From Thalassovita sp. (lineage in GTDB: Bacteria; Pseudomonadota; Alphaproteobacteria; Rhodobacterales; Rhodobacteraceae), in assembly GCA_017792425.1 (NCBI GenBank), contig CP051233.1, positions 1,584,402 to 1,648,401 on the forward strand: DNA of 64,000 bases. Direction: 5' to 3'. The notes under the pieces were generated by a model. It made no database searches, was not told where the DNA came from, and worked only from the letters and a program-made list of their open reading frames with translations. Position 1 is the stretch's first letter, and every line of letters begins with the position of its first letter. Shown here one piece after another: positions 1-8,608 of this stretch. Both the position numbers and the translations under genes were made by a program.

Positions 1-318
1 CTGCCGGTAGAGGGCCGCGCAGACAAGGATTTCAAAGCCGGCGCGCTGCGTGTGATCTCTGGCGGGGCGCAAGTATTGGTGGCGCTGGACGGGATCATCC
101 TTGCGACACCGCGGACACGCGTTCTGGCCGGAAGCGTGTCCGGGGGCCGGGTGAGCTATGTGACGCGGTCCAAGCTGTGGGGGTTCCCGGATTACACCAC
201 GGTCGAACTGCGGGGCGAAGAGATCGCCATTCTGGGCCGCTCACGGTTCGGACGCTCAGATATGGGTGTCAACCGCGCTCGGATCGAAGCTTGGTTGAAG
301 GCCCTCGCGCAGGGATGA
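1..318 (+). CDS. DUF1499 family protein, C-terminal part
   Basis: The frame is open from the first base, so the 5' end lies outside the window; 105 codons remain before TGA. The visible part is a beta-rich stretch ending in GRSDMGVNR followed by an amphipathic helix, which matches the tail of DUF1499 proteins. The family has no established biochemical role; many members are exported or membrane-anchored, but that end is not visible here. The last 63 bases overlap, in antisense, the 3' end of the next gene. The family call is fairly secure, the function unknown. Confidence 0.8.
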   Translation: MPVEGRADKDFKAGALRVISGGAQVLVALDGIILATPRTRVLAGSVSGGRVSYVTRSKLWGFPDYTTVELRGEEIAILGRSRFGRSDMGVNRARIEAWLKALAQG

Positions 319-540
319 GCTGAAGCAGCCCTGCGCCACCTCGCGCCACATCGGGACGTTCAGCGACATCTGACATTGCGCCATGAACATGCGCCCATCG
401 ACCTGCAGGCAGATGGTTTCGCCCAGCTCCACCCGGCTGCCCTTGCTGTCCGTGCAATAGCAATCCACCGTCTTGCCGCCGATAGTGGCATCGGAAAGGG
501 CGGGCGTTGCCGCCACTGTGAGGACAAGGGCCATGCGCAT
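256..540 (-). CDS. Small exported protein with paired cysteines, unknown function
   Basis: From the ATG at 540 the product has 94 residues with a short hydrophobic start ending in an ATPALSDA-type signal peptidase site. The mature part has several cysteines (VDCYC, ETICL, AQCQM, AQGCF), suggesting disulphides in the periplasm. A non-ATG start up to about 576 would give a better signal peptide with basic residues, so the start is uncertain. It is divergent from prfA and convergent with the DUF1499 gene, overlapping it by 63 bp, so the terminal 20 or so residues may be non-conserved. It resembles conserved small proteins of Rhodobacterales; I cannot assign a function. Confidence 0.6.
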   Translation of the reverse strand: MRMALVLTVAATPALSDATIGGKTVDCYCTDSKGSRVELGETICLQVDGRMFMAQCQMSLNVPMWREVAQGCFSSSLREGLQPSFDPSAVDTHI

Positions 541-604
541 GCCCAAAATGATAGCACGCGCTGCGGCCTTGACCAACTGATGCCGACAGGGCAAGGGAGA
601 GCGC

Positions 605-1654
605 ATGATTTCCATCGACCGGCTAGAGCAGATCAACCAGCGTTTCCAGTTCCTTGAGGCCAAGATGGCGGAGGGGGGCGGGGATATTGCCGCACTTGGC
701 CGGGAATATGCCGACCTGCGCCCCGTGGTCGCGCAGATCGCCGCCTATCGGCAGTTGCTGGACGATCTGGCCGAAGCCGAGGAGATGCTGCGCGACCCCG
801 AGATGAAGGCGTTGGCAGAGGAGGAACTGCCCACGCTGCGCGCGCGTCTGCCCGAGGCCGAGAAGGCGCTGCAGGTGGCGTTGTTGCCCAAGGACGCCGC
901 CGACGCTCGCCCGGCGATGATTGAAATCCGGCCCGGCACCGGTGGGGACGAGGCTGCCCTGTTCGCGGGCGATCTGTTGCGCATGTACCAGCGTTACGCG
1001 GAATCGCGGGGCTGGTCTTTCCAGGTACTTGAGATGCAGGCAACCGAGTTGGGTGGCATCAAGGAAGTGGTCGCCCACGTGAAGGGCGAGGGCGTCTTTG
1101 CCCGGCTGAAATACGAAAGTGGCGTGCACCGGGTGCAGCGTGTGCCGGAAACCGAAAGCGGCGGGCGCATTCATACCTCGGCCGCGACGGTGGCGGTTCT
1201 GCCAGAGGCCGAGGATGTGGATATCCAGATCGACCAGAACGATCTGCGCATCGACACGATGCGCAGCTCCGGTGCCGGGGGGCAGCACGTGAACACCACG
1301 GATTCGGCGGTGCGGATCACCCATATCCCGACCGGGATCGTTGTAACCTCGTCCGAAAAGTCCCAGCACCAGAACCGCGCCATTGCCATGCAGGTGCTGA
1401 AAACGCGGCTTTATGATCTGGAACGTCAGCGCATCGATTCCGAGCGGGCAGCGAACCGCAAATCGCAGGTCGGCAGCGGGGACCGCAGTGAACGCATCCG
1501 CACCTATAATTTTCCGCAGGGTCGGATGACGGATCACCGGATCAACCTGACACTGTACAAGCTGGACCAGATCATCGGCGGCGATCTGGACGAGGTGATC
1601 GACGCCCTGATCGCCGAACATCAGGCTGCGCAACTGGCCGAGATGGACGGATGA
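605..1654 (+). CDS. prfA: Peptide chain release factor 1
   Basis: RF1 recognises UAA and UAG in the ribosomal A site and triggers peptidyl-tRNA hydrolysis. The 349-residue product has the usual length. The PxT recognition tripeptide (PET, about residues 181-183) marks it as RF1 rather than RF2, and the catalytic GGQ is at 225-227 in GAGGQHVN. The ATG at 605 is preceded by a GGGAGA ribosome binding site. The stop overlaps the start of prmC by 4 bp (ATGA), so factor and modifying enzyme are translationally coupled: PrmC methylates the glutamine of that GGQ. Confidence 0.97.
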   Translation: MISIDRLEQINQRFQFLEAKMAEGGGDIAALGREYADLRPVVAQIAAYRQLLDDLAEAEEMLRDPEMKALAEEELPTLRARLPEAEKALQVALLPKDAADARPAMIEIRPGTGGDEAALFAGDLLRMYQRYAESRGWSFQVLEMQATELGGIKEVVAHVKGEGVFARLKYESGVHRVQRVPETESGGRIHTSAATVAVLPEAEDVDIQIDQNDLRIDTMRSSGAGGQHVNTTDSAVRITHIPTGIVVTSSEKSQHQNRAIAMQVLKTRLYDLERQRIDSERAANRKSQVGSGDRSERIRTYNFPQGRMTDHRINLTLYKLDQIIGGDLDEVIDALIAEHQAAQLAEMDG

Positions 1655-2484
1655 AGCAGACGGTTGCGCAGGCGCTGAAGGCCGGGGCAGGGCGATTGCA
1701 GAACGCTGGCATTGACCCGGGTGATGCGCGCCATCTGTTGGCCTATGCGATGGATGTGCCGCGGGATCGGCTGGTATTGATGATGCCCGATAGCCTGACA
1801 GACGAACAGGTCTCGGCCTTTGAAGGCGCGCTTGGGCAACGGCTCGAACGGGTGCCGGTGTCCAAGATCACCGGGCGGCGGGCCTTCTGGGGACGAGAGT
1901 TTCGCGTGACGCGCGATGTGCTGGACCCGCGCCCCGAAACCGAGACCCTGATCGCAGAGGCACTTGTCGGCCCCGCGCCGCAGCGACTGCTGGATCTGGG
2001 TACAGGCAGTGGCTGTATTGCCGTGACCCTTTTGGCGGAATGGCCGCAGGTGCGGGGTATCGCCACAGACCTGAGTGCTTCGGCACTGGACATTGCGCGC
2101 GTCAACGCTGAGACGTACGGAGTTGCAGACCGGCTGGAAATGGTCCATTCGGATTGGTTCGGCGCAGTTTCGGGTGTTTTCGAGCTGATCGTGTCCAACC
2201 CGCCCTATATTGCCGAAACCGAGATGCCGGATCTTTCACCCGAGGTTCTGGGCCACGATCCGCATATGGCGCTGACGCCGGGCGGGGATGGGCTGGTCCC
2301 TTACCGGGTGATCGCTGGGCAGGGGCAGGAGTATTTGTCCGAAGGGGGCAGGGTGCTGGTGGAAATCGGCTGGCAGCAGGGGCGACAGGTTACCGCGCTG
2401 TTCCAGCAGAACGGGTGGCGGGATGTGCGCGTGCTGCCAGACATGGACGGCCGGGACCGGGTGGTAGCGGCAACACGCGGCTGA
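1651..2484 (+). CDS. prmC: Release factor glutamine N5-methyltransferase
   Basis: This S-adenosylmethionine-dependent enzyme methylates the Gln of the GGQ motif of release factors. The product has 277 residues: an N-terminal helical substrate-binding domain, then a Rossmann methyltransferase fold with LDLGTGSG (about residue 116) for SAM binding and the diagnostic NPPY motif (about residue 181) that holds the glutamine amide. It starts inside the last codons of prfA and no promoter space exists between them. The next gene is 230 bp downstream behind its own leader. Confidence 0.96.
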   Translation: MKQTVAQALKAGAGRLQNAGIDPGDARHLLAYAMDVPRDRLVLMMPDSLTDEQVSAFEGALGQRLERVPVSKITGRRAFWGREFRVTRDVLDPRPETETLIAEALVGPAPQRLLDLGTGSGCIAVTLLAEWPQVRGIATDLSASALDIARVNAETYGVADRLEMVHSDWFGAVSGVFELIVSNPPYIAETEMPDLSPEVLGHDPHMALTPGGDGLVPYRVIAGQGQEYLSEGGRVLVEIGWQQGRQVTALFQQNGWRDVRVLPDMDGRDRVVAATRG

Positions 2485-2572
2485 AATACAACGCCAGCCG
2501 TTATTTTTCATGAAATTACGCAGATATTGGCGGGAAACCCCTTGTCTTTCCACCCCCATAGGCATTAGGTGA

Positions 2573-2620
2573 TTGGTGTCGGTCCGCTGGATGCCGCAGT
2601 GCAGCCTTGGACGACACCAA
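2573..2620 (+). promoter_or_regulatory. Long hairpin in the leader upstream of the DUF4167 gene
   Basis: The arms 2573-2585 and 2609-2620 pair over about 12 bp with one bulged base. The enclosed 23 bases can form a second small stem (GCTG/CAGC). No U-tract follows, so it is not an ordinary terminator. It sits about 95 bp before the DUF4167 start codon, in a 230-bp gap otherwise without a gene. It may be a leader regulatory structure or part of a small RNA. Confidence 0.45.
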
Positions 2621-2714
2621 GCCAAAATCGTTGTGGTCCCGTCATTAAGTTCAGGCGCATGAGGCGCGAAGCGGGAACAACGCACAGATTGTTTGAAGGC
2701 TGGACAGCAGGAAT

Positions 2715-3311
2715 ATGAGATCTTCGAAAAGCCGCTCGCGGTCAAAGTCGAACCGCAACAGCAATAACCGGACCGTCGGGAACATCGTCAACCGCGTGTT
2801 TGACAGCAATGGCCCCGAGGGCAAGGTGCGCGGCACGCCGCAACAGATCATCGACAAGTACAACCAGTTGGCCCGTGATGCGCAACTGGGCAATGACCGT
2901 GTCGCGACAGAAAACTTTCAGCAGCATGCCGAACACTACCTGCGCATGCTGTCCGAGGCGCAGCGCGAACAGGATGCCCGCCGCGAAGAGCAGGAGCGCC
3001 AGAACCGTGAACGCCAGGCAGAACGGGACCGCGAACGCGCGCAACGCCAGGAACGTGAATCCGCCGAGGCTGGCAACCAGTCGGAACAGCCGGTCAACGA
3101 TCCGGGCGCAGGCGATCAGCCGGACGTGATGGATGCGGGCGACGACCGGGAATCCGGTCTGGTGGACACCCCCGAAAGCAAGGCCGAGTCCGAGGAAAAG
3201 CCCAAGCCGAAGCGCACCCGGTCCAGCACGCCGCGTAAGCCGCGCACCAAGAAGTCGGAAACGACGGACGAGTCGCCGGACAAGCCGACTGCGCCCGAAG
3301 CTGCAGAGTAA
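2715..3311 (+). CDS. DUF4167 domain protein
   Basis: The product has 198 residues. The first 75 or so form the DUF4167 domain: a basic Ser/Arg/Asn-rich start, then VGNIVNRVFDSNGPEGKVRG and a helical part (QQIIDKYNQLARDA, HAEHYLRML). The rest is low complexity: an Arg/Glu/Gln-rich predicted coiled coil (about 76-115), an acidic linker and a Lys/Pro/Thr-rich tail. DUF4167 is typical of alphaproteobacteria. The basic N-terminus and charged repeats suggest nucleic acid contact, but no function is established. It is a single-gene unit with a structured leader before it and an intrinsic terminator after it. Confidence 0.85.
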   Translation: MRSSKSRSRSKSNRNSNNRTVGNIVNRVFDSNGPEGKVRGTPQQIIDKYNQLARDAQLGNDRVATENFQQHAEHYLRMLSEAQREQDARREEQERQNRERQAERDRERAQRQERESAEAGNQSEQPVNDPGAGDQPDVMDAGDDRESGLVDTPESKAESEEKPKPKRTRSSTPRKPRTKKSETTDESPDKPTAPEAAE

Positions 3312-3334
3312 GCCAATCCGGCAAATCCTTCATA

Positions 3335-3358
3335 CGCGGGCCAACGGCCCGCGTTTTC
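3335..3358 (+). terminator. Intrinsic terminator of the DUF4167 gene
   Basis: An 8-bp perfect GC stem (3335-3342 with 3346-3353) with a 3-base loop is followed by TTTT. The T-run lies on the plus strand only, so it ends the DUF4167 transcript; the stop codon of the convergent rsmA lies within the T-run. Confidence 0.85.
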
Positions 3359-4196
3359 ATTTGGACAGGTTGCGTGACAGCGCGCAGAACTGTTCGAGGC
3401 TGACGGTTTCAGCCCGGTCTGTCGGCTGAATGCCCGACGCCAACAGGCGATCCTCCAAGTCGGGGGCCATGCCCTTTAGCGCGGCGCGCAGCATCTTGCG
3501 GCGCTGGTTGAAGGCCCGCGCGACGACCTGTTCCAGTTTCTTGGGGTCGGCCGGGTATTTCGGTTCGGGCAATGCTGTCAGGTGTACCACGGCGGAATGC
3601 ACTTTGGGCGGCGGGCTGAACGCCTCGGGCGGCAGATGCAGGACGATCCGTGCCTCTGTCCGCCATTGCGCCAGCAACGCCAGCCGCCCATAGGCTTTGC
3701 TGCCTGGCTGCGCGACGATCCGTTCGGCCACCTCTTTCTGGAACATCAGGGTCAGGGACGACCAGAACGGCGGCCATTCCTGCGGGGTCAGCCAGCGGAC
3801 CAGCAATTCCGTACCCACGTTATAGGGTAGGTTGGCGGCAATTCGGATCGGTGGCGTCAGATGCTCTAGAGGATCCACCTGCAGTGCGTCGCCGTTGATG
3901 ACCTCCAACTTACCGGGATAGGCAGCGGCGATTTCGGCCAGCGCGGGCATGCAACGGCTGTCCTTCTCGATCGCCAGCACCTTGCGCGCGCCCTCGGCCA
4001 GCAGGCCACGGGTCAGGCCGCCGGGGCCGGGGCCAACCTCTAGCACGTCGCACTGGGACAGGTCGCCGGCCAGCCGCGCGATCTTGGCCGTCAGGTTCAG
4101 GTCCAGCAAGAAGTTCTGCCCCAGCGATTTCTTGGCCGCGATACCGTGGGTGTCGATGACTTGACGCAGGGGGGGAAGGGTGTCGATGCCGCTCAT
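3357..4196 (-). CDS. rsmA: 16S rRNA dimethyladenosine transferase
   Basis: RsmA (KsgA) dimethylates two adjacent adenines near the 3' end of 16S rRNA late in 30S assembly. The 279-residue product shows KKSLGQNFL at the N-terminus, the SAM-binding EVGPGPGGLTRGLL (about 53-66) and the catalytic NLPYN (about 122-126). It is the last gene of the minus-strand lptF-to-rsmA series, 39 bp after pdxA. The pdxA-rsmA pairing is a widespread arrangement. It is convergent with the DUF4167 gene. Confidence 0.96.
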   Translation of the reverse strand: MSGIDTLPPLRQVIDTHGIAAKKSLGQNFLLDLNLTAKIARLAGDLSQCDVLEVGPGPGGLTRGLLAEGARKVLAIEKDSRCMPALAEIAAAYPGKLEVINGDALQVDPLEHLTPPIRIAANLPYNVGTELLVRWLTPQEWPPFWSSLTLMFQKEVAERIVAQPGSKAYGRLALLAQWRTEARIVLHLPPEAFSPPPKVHSAVVHLTALPEPKYPADPKKLEQVVARAFNQRRKMLRAALKGMAPDLEDRLLASGIQPTDRAETVSLEQFCALSRNLSK

Positions 4197-4235
4197 GGCG
4201 TCCTCTTTTCATGAAACCGGCACCGAAGGCAAGGT

Positions 4236-5210
4236 TTACGCCCGTGTGCGGGCCGCAGCCATGTCGCGGGCCAATTTCAGTGCCTCGATCAGCGATGTCG
4301 CATCGGCGATACCCTGACCCGCAATGTCAAAGGCGGTGCCATGATCCGGCGAGGTACGGATGAACGGCAGGCCCAGCGTGACGTTGACCCCGCCGGCAAA
4401 ATCCAGCGTCTTGATCGGGATCAGCGCCTGGTCGTGGTACATGCAGATCGCCGCGTCATAACGCGCGCGGGCGGCAGGGTGGAACATCGTGTCGGCGGAC
4501 AAGGGGCCGAATACGTGCCACCGCATGTCGTGGTAGCGTTGCACGATGGGGGTGATCAGGTCCATCTCTTCGTGCCCCATGGCGCCGCCTTCGCCCGCGT
4601 GGGGGTTCAGGCCAGCGATGGCGATACGCGGGTTGTCGATCCCGAAATCTCGTTGCAGCGCCGCGTGGGTGATCGCGATCGTCGAGGACAGCAAATCTTC
4701 TGTCAGGGCCGTTGGAACTGCGCTGATCGGGATATGGATTGTAGCGGGCACGACGCGCAAGTCGGAACAGGCCAGCATCATTACCACGCGGTCCACACCG
4801 CCAAGCGCGGCAAGGTATTCGGTATGGCCGGGAAAGGCGAACCCGGCCCCGTCCTTCAGCGCCTTCTTGTTGATCGGGGCGGTGGTCAAGGCGGCGGCCT
4901 TGCCCTGCATCACCAGATCCACCCCGCGCGCGATCACGTCGATCACGCCCTGCGCGTTTGCCGGGTCGGGATAGCCAGGCGTGGCGGGGGCTGCGAAGGG
5001 GTGCATCAGCACCGGCAGGCCCGAGCGCGATGCCACCGCAGTATCCGCCGGGTCACTGATTTCCACGATCGCGGTGCCGCGTGGCAAATGACGTGGGTCG
5101 CCGATGTAAAAGAACGGCAGGTTATCCCGAAGCGCAGCCCAGGCGGTGGCGGCGATTTCCGGGCCGACGCCTGCCGGTTCACCACAGCTCAGCGCGATGG
5201 GCTGGATCAT
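4236..5210 (-). CDS. pdxA: 4-hydroxythreonine-4-phosphate dehydrogenase
   Basis: PdxA oxidises 4-phosphohydroxy-L-threonine in the DXP-dependent pathway to pyridoxal 5'-phosphate. The 324-residue product begins with SCGEPAGVGPEI and carries the metal-ligand histidines seen in FPGHTEYLA and CMYHDQALIP, as in the family. Its start overlaps the surA stop by 4 bp, so it is coupled to the envelope genes upstream. This placement between surA and rsmA is common in proteobacteria and need not imply a functional link. Confidence 0.95.
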   Translation of the reverse strand: MIQPIALSCGEPAGVGPEIAATAWAALRDNLPFFYIGDPRHLPRGTAIVEISDPADTAVASRSGLPVLMHPFAAPATPGYPDPANAQGVIDVIARGVDLVMQGKAAALTTAPINKKALKDGAGFAFPGHTEYLAALGGVDRVVMMLACSDLRVVPATIHIPISAVPTALTEDLLSSTIAITHAALQRDFGIDNPRIAIAGLNPHAGEGGAMGHEEMDLITPIVQRYHDMRWHVFGPLSADTMFHPAARARYDAAICMYHDQALIPIKTLDFAGGVNVTLGLPFIRTSPDHGTAFDIAGQGIADATSLIEALKLARDMAAARTRA

Positions 5211-6430
5211 TCCTCGATGATCCGGGCGTCGGCGCGCAGTTGTTCCAGATAGCCTGCTGCCAGCGATTCAAGCCGACGGTTGCGCAATTGCGCGGTGATT
5301 TCCTCGCGCGAGGCATCCTCGGTCAGCGTGGGGGTGCGCCCGCACATCATCAGCAGCACCAGCGTCTGGCCATTGTTCCGGGTCAGCAGGGTGGAAAACT
5401 CGCCCTTGTCCAGCTTGGCCAGTTCGATGGCGATATCCTGCGGGATGTCGCCGGGTTTCTGGGTGCTGCGGGTCAGGATTTCCTCGGGCTGCCCCTTGGC
5501 CTTGCCGTACAGGTCATCACAAGAATCGGTGTCGCTGATGATCTTCTGCGCTTCGGCCAAGGCCTCGGGGGTGCGGCCCCCGGGGATCAGCAAAGTGGCG
5601 TATTCAATGGCAGCAATGGCCGGGGCGCGGTATTCGGATTCCGCGATCGAACGCAGTTGGAACAGCGCGACGGCATTCTGCAACGGCAACGGGCGCGTCA
5701 CCTCGCCGGGCTTGAGCGCCAGAATGACCGGGCGCAGCGCCGGGGGCAGCTTGGTCAGCGGCATCCAGCCGAGGCGTCCGCCCTGATCGCGGGTTTTGGC
5801 GACCGAGTATTCGCGGGCGTTGGCCGCGAAACCGGTCGGGCTGTGATCCTGCGACAGTTCTTCGGCCAGTGCCATCGCCTGTGCCTCTTGGCCTTGCGGG
5901 ACGGGAATCCAGATCTCGGACAGCAGCACCTGGGCTGAATTCCCGCTGTTCAGCGCGTTCATCGCCTTGTCGATATCCGCATCGGTCACCGCCGACTTGG
6001 CCGAAAAGCGCGCGCGCACGACTTCGCGCCACAGCAGGCCGTTTTGCATGAATGCGATAAAGGTTTCCCGCGCGATTCCGTTCTGATCCAAGTAGGTGAA
6101 CAGCTTGTCGGGGTCCATGTTGGCGCGTCCGGCAAATTCCCTAGTGCCTTCGGTCAGCATTTCTTCGGATACCTGGATGCCCGTGGCGGCGGCGGCGTCC
6201 TGTTTCAGGCGTTCTTCGATCAACTGGTTGCGGGCTTCGGTATCTGGGTCGCCGGGGACGTTCAACGCCTTCAGCAGCAGCGCGCGCTGGTCCAGTTCAT
6301 ACCACGTAATGGCACGGTCGTTGACCCGGATGGCGGGGCTGAACAGGCTTTGGGCCTGCAGAGGGGTGGACAACAGCAGGCCAAGGGCGGCAAAAGCTAG
6401 GAAAAACCGGCGCATATTATTCGTTCTCAT
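5207..6430 (-). CDS. surA: SurA-type periplasmic chaperone / peptidylprolyl isomerase
   Basis: The 407-residue product starts with a signal peptide (RRFFLAFAALGLLLSTPLQAQ). A SurA N-terminal chaperone domain follows (RVNDRAITWYELDQRALLL and the next 130 residues), then one parvulin domain near 170-270 (ARDQGG-like TRDQGGRLGWM). It would escort outer-membrane proteins such as LptD through the periplasm, which fits its position directly after lptD (3-bp gap). I keep the first ATG because AGGAA lies 7 bases upstream; the ATG five codons later is an alternative. E. coli SurA has two parvulin domains; one is clear here. Confidence 0.88.
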   Translation of the reverse strand: MRTNNMRRFFLAFAALGLLLSTPLQAQSLFSPAIRVNDRAITWYELDQRALLLKALNVPGDPDTEARNQLIEERLKQDAAAATGIQVSEEMLTEGTREFAGRANMDPDKLFTYLDQNGIARETFIAFMQNGLLWREVVRARFSAKSAVTDADIDKAMNALNSGNSAQVLLSEIWIPVPQGQEAQAMALAEELSQDHSPTGFAANAREYSVAKTRDQGGRLGWMPLTKLPPALRPVILALKPGEVTRPLPLQNAVALFQLRSIAESEYRAPAIAAIEYATLLIPGGRTPEALAEAQKIISDTDSCDDLYGKAKGQPEEILTRSTQKPGDIPQDIAIELAKLDKGEFSTLLTRNNGQTLVLLMMCGRTPTLTEDASREEITAQLRNRRLESLAAGYLEQLRADARIIEE

Positions 6431-6433
6431 CCT

Positions 6434-8608
6434 CTAGTTCCTGCAGGTCCGGGCATAGCTTTGGTCAGAAGATCCGCTGCTGAACCCTTTCAATCCCACG
6501 GTAAAGCCGAAATTCGTCGATGGATCAACGGTGCTTGACGAGGTAAAGCGCCGCGAAACACTCAGGTCCACCTCGACGCACTCGTTGGTGTAGCGCAGGC
6601 CAAGGGCGGCCCCAGTGGCCTGACGGTCGGCCACGTCATAGCGCCAGTTGGCTGTTCCGGTCCAGTGACGAGAGAAGCGCCGTGACCCGTCCAACGTCCA
6701 TTCCGAAACGGTGTCGTCACGGTCTTCGTCCGGGTCGGCACCCAACCAGACATATGACAGGCTGAGCCCGGTGCGCGCACTTTGCCAGCTGGCGCGGGCC
6801 TCTGCCTTGCTGACGTCCAGCCCGTTGCCGAACAAGGCCCGTGCGGTCAGCCCCAATCCGTCCGCATTCCTGATCTGCCCGGCGACCAGCAGGTCCGAAC
6901 TTAGCCCCGAAAGGCCAGAGGTGGCAGAAAACCGGGTGTCCGCGTCCTCTCGTATGATCTGGCCAAGCGTCAAGGCACTGGTCCAGCCGGATTGCGCGAC
7001 ACGGGTCCAATTGATCCCCAGCGCCGCCATCGCGCCGCGGTCGCGCCGGTCCGCTGCAGGGTAGTGGGACAGCGACAGCAGGTTCCCCTCGTCGAATTCG
7101 ACCAGGGTGCTTTCGTCATTCGGGATGTTCAGCCCATCGCCGCCGACCCAGCCTAGCATCAGAACGGGTTCAATTGTATGGACCGTGCCGACGGGGGTGG
7201 CTTTCAGCCAAGGCCAGCGTAACGTCAGCGAGGTTTGCGGCGTCACCGTGACTTCGTTGTCCAACGCGGCGGTGTCGTCCTGCCGGATCGTGTAGGCATC
7301 GACGGCAGCGCCCGCCAGGAATTCTGCCTGAATACCCGGCCCGATGGTCCAGCCCCGAGACCATTGCAGCGCCGCCTCAGCCCGGCTGACATCCCGGCCA
7401 TCCCCCCAGATGTCGCTGTCCGGTCCATCTGTCGACACGTCCGAGGTGCGGTAGTGGGAATGTGTGGCAAAGGACATCCGCAGCTCTCCGCCCATGCGAG
7501 AGGGGAAAAAGCGGCGTTCGTATTCCGCGTCCCCAACGATAGTGGGAATGGTTGCGTTGTCTTCGTCGTCGCGCAGGGTCTGGAAATTCACCAACGCCGC
7601 CCGACGATAGTCGTCGCGCGTGGTGCGGGTGATCGCCAACTCGCTTTGCAGTCGGTCCTTGTCGGAATAGTCATAGTCCAACAGGTAAGCACGATCTGTC
7701 ACCGCTTCGATCCCGAAGGACAGTTTGTAGTCATTGCGCAAGTTGAACAGGCCCTCGCCGAACACGAAACCGCGCAGGTCGCCGGGTTGCAGCGTATCAT
7801 CGCTCAACGCCCCGTGAAAGGTAACCCGCCCGGTGCGGAAAGCCTGCCTGTAACGCCATTCCAATGTGGTAGTCTGGGTGGAAACGAACGGGGTAAGGGT
7901 CAGGTCTCGGTGGTCGCCCATCCTGATGAAATACGGAAGTTTCAGTCCCAGCCCCAGTTCCGAGCTTTGGTTAAGTTCCGGGATAAGGAACCCCGTTGCG
8001 CGTTCCAGTGTCGGGTCGGGCATGCGCATCCAGGGCAGCCACAGCACCGGCACGTCCAAAACGCGCAGCTGGGCATTCTCGAAATACAGTTGGCGTTCCT
8101 GCTGATCATGGATTGTGCGCTTGGCCCGGATTTGCCAGATCGGGGGGGTATCGCTGTCGCAAACCCGGCAAGAGGTCGCCGCGACCTTGTAGAGCTGTGT
8201 GTAGCGTCCCCCGACGCGATCTATCTGGGCCGCGGCCAGTTGAACCTGCCGGTTCATCACCATCCGCGCCCCGCGCAGGATGCCGTTTTCCAGCTTGCTG
8301 TCCAGTTCGCCGGAATTGGCAAGGATGATCGTTTCATCGCCTTGGGTGATCGAAATCGGGCCTGTAATGCGCAGCTTGTCGGCCTTGCGGTCGTATTCTA
8401 TCCGCTCGGCCCTCATGCGGATGTCGTCGTACATCACTTCTACATGACCGTTGGCGATCAGGCGGTTGCGCCCGTCCACCTTCAGGCTGTCGGCGATCAG
8501 GACCGCCGGGGGCGCCGCCCTGTCCGCACCCTGCGCGTGGGCCGTCAGCGAGGCGGTGCCAAGCATCAGTGCCGCAGCCAGAACAATAGGGGCGAACCTG
8601 TGGGTCAT
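6434..8608 (-). CDS. lptD: LPS-assembly protein LptD
   Basis: LptD is the outer-membrane barrel that inserts lipopolysaccharide into the outer leaflet. The 724-residue product has a signal peptide (VLAAALMLGTASLTAHAQ), an OstA/LptA-like beta-jellyroll (about 35-180, with SLKVDGRNRLIANGHVEVMY) and a large C-terminal barrel. Cysteines at SCRVCDSD and near the C-terminus (NECVEV, YARTC) match the interdomain disulphides of LptD. Its start overlaps the lptG stop by 4 bp. The downstream surA product is its likely folding helper. Confidence 0.95.
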   Translation of the reverse strand: MTHRFAPIVLAAALMLGTASLTAHAQGADRAAPPAVLIADSLKVDGRNRLIANGHVEVMYDDIRMRAERIEYDRKADKLRITGPISITQGDETIILANSGELDSKLENGILRGARMVMNRQVQLAAAQIDRVGGRYTQLYKVAATSCRVCDSDTPPIWQIRAKRTIHDQQERQLYFENAQLRVLDVPVLWLPWMRMPDPTLERATGFLIPELNQSSELGLGLKLPYFIRMGDHRDLTLTPFVSTQTTTLEWRYRQAFRTGRVTFHGALSDDTLQPGDLRGFVFGEGLFNLRNDYKLSFGIEAVTDRAYLLDYDYSDKDRLQSELAITRTTRDDYRRAALVNFQTLRDDEDNATIPTIVGDAEYERRFFPSRMGGELRMSFATHSHYRTSDVSTDGPDSDIWGDGRDVSRAEAALQWSRGWTIGPGIQAEFLAGAAVDAYTIRQDDTAALDNEVTVTPQTSLTLRWPWLKATPVGTVHTIEPVLMLGWVGGDGLNIPNDESTLVEFDEGNLLSLSHYPAADRRDRGAMAALGINWTRVAQSGWTSALTLGQIIREDADTRFSATSGLSGLSSDLLVAGQIRNADGLGLTARALFGNGLDVSKAEARASWQSARTGLSLSYVWLGADPDEDRDDTVSEWTLDGSRRFSRHWTGTANWRYDVADRQATGAALGLRYTNECVEVDLSVSRRFTSSSTVDPSTNFGFTVGLKGFSSGSSDQSYARTCRN

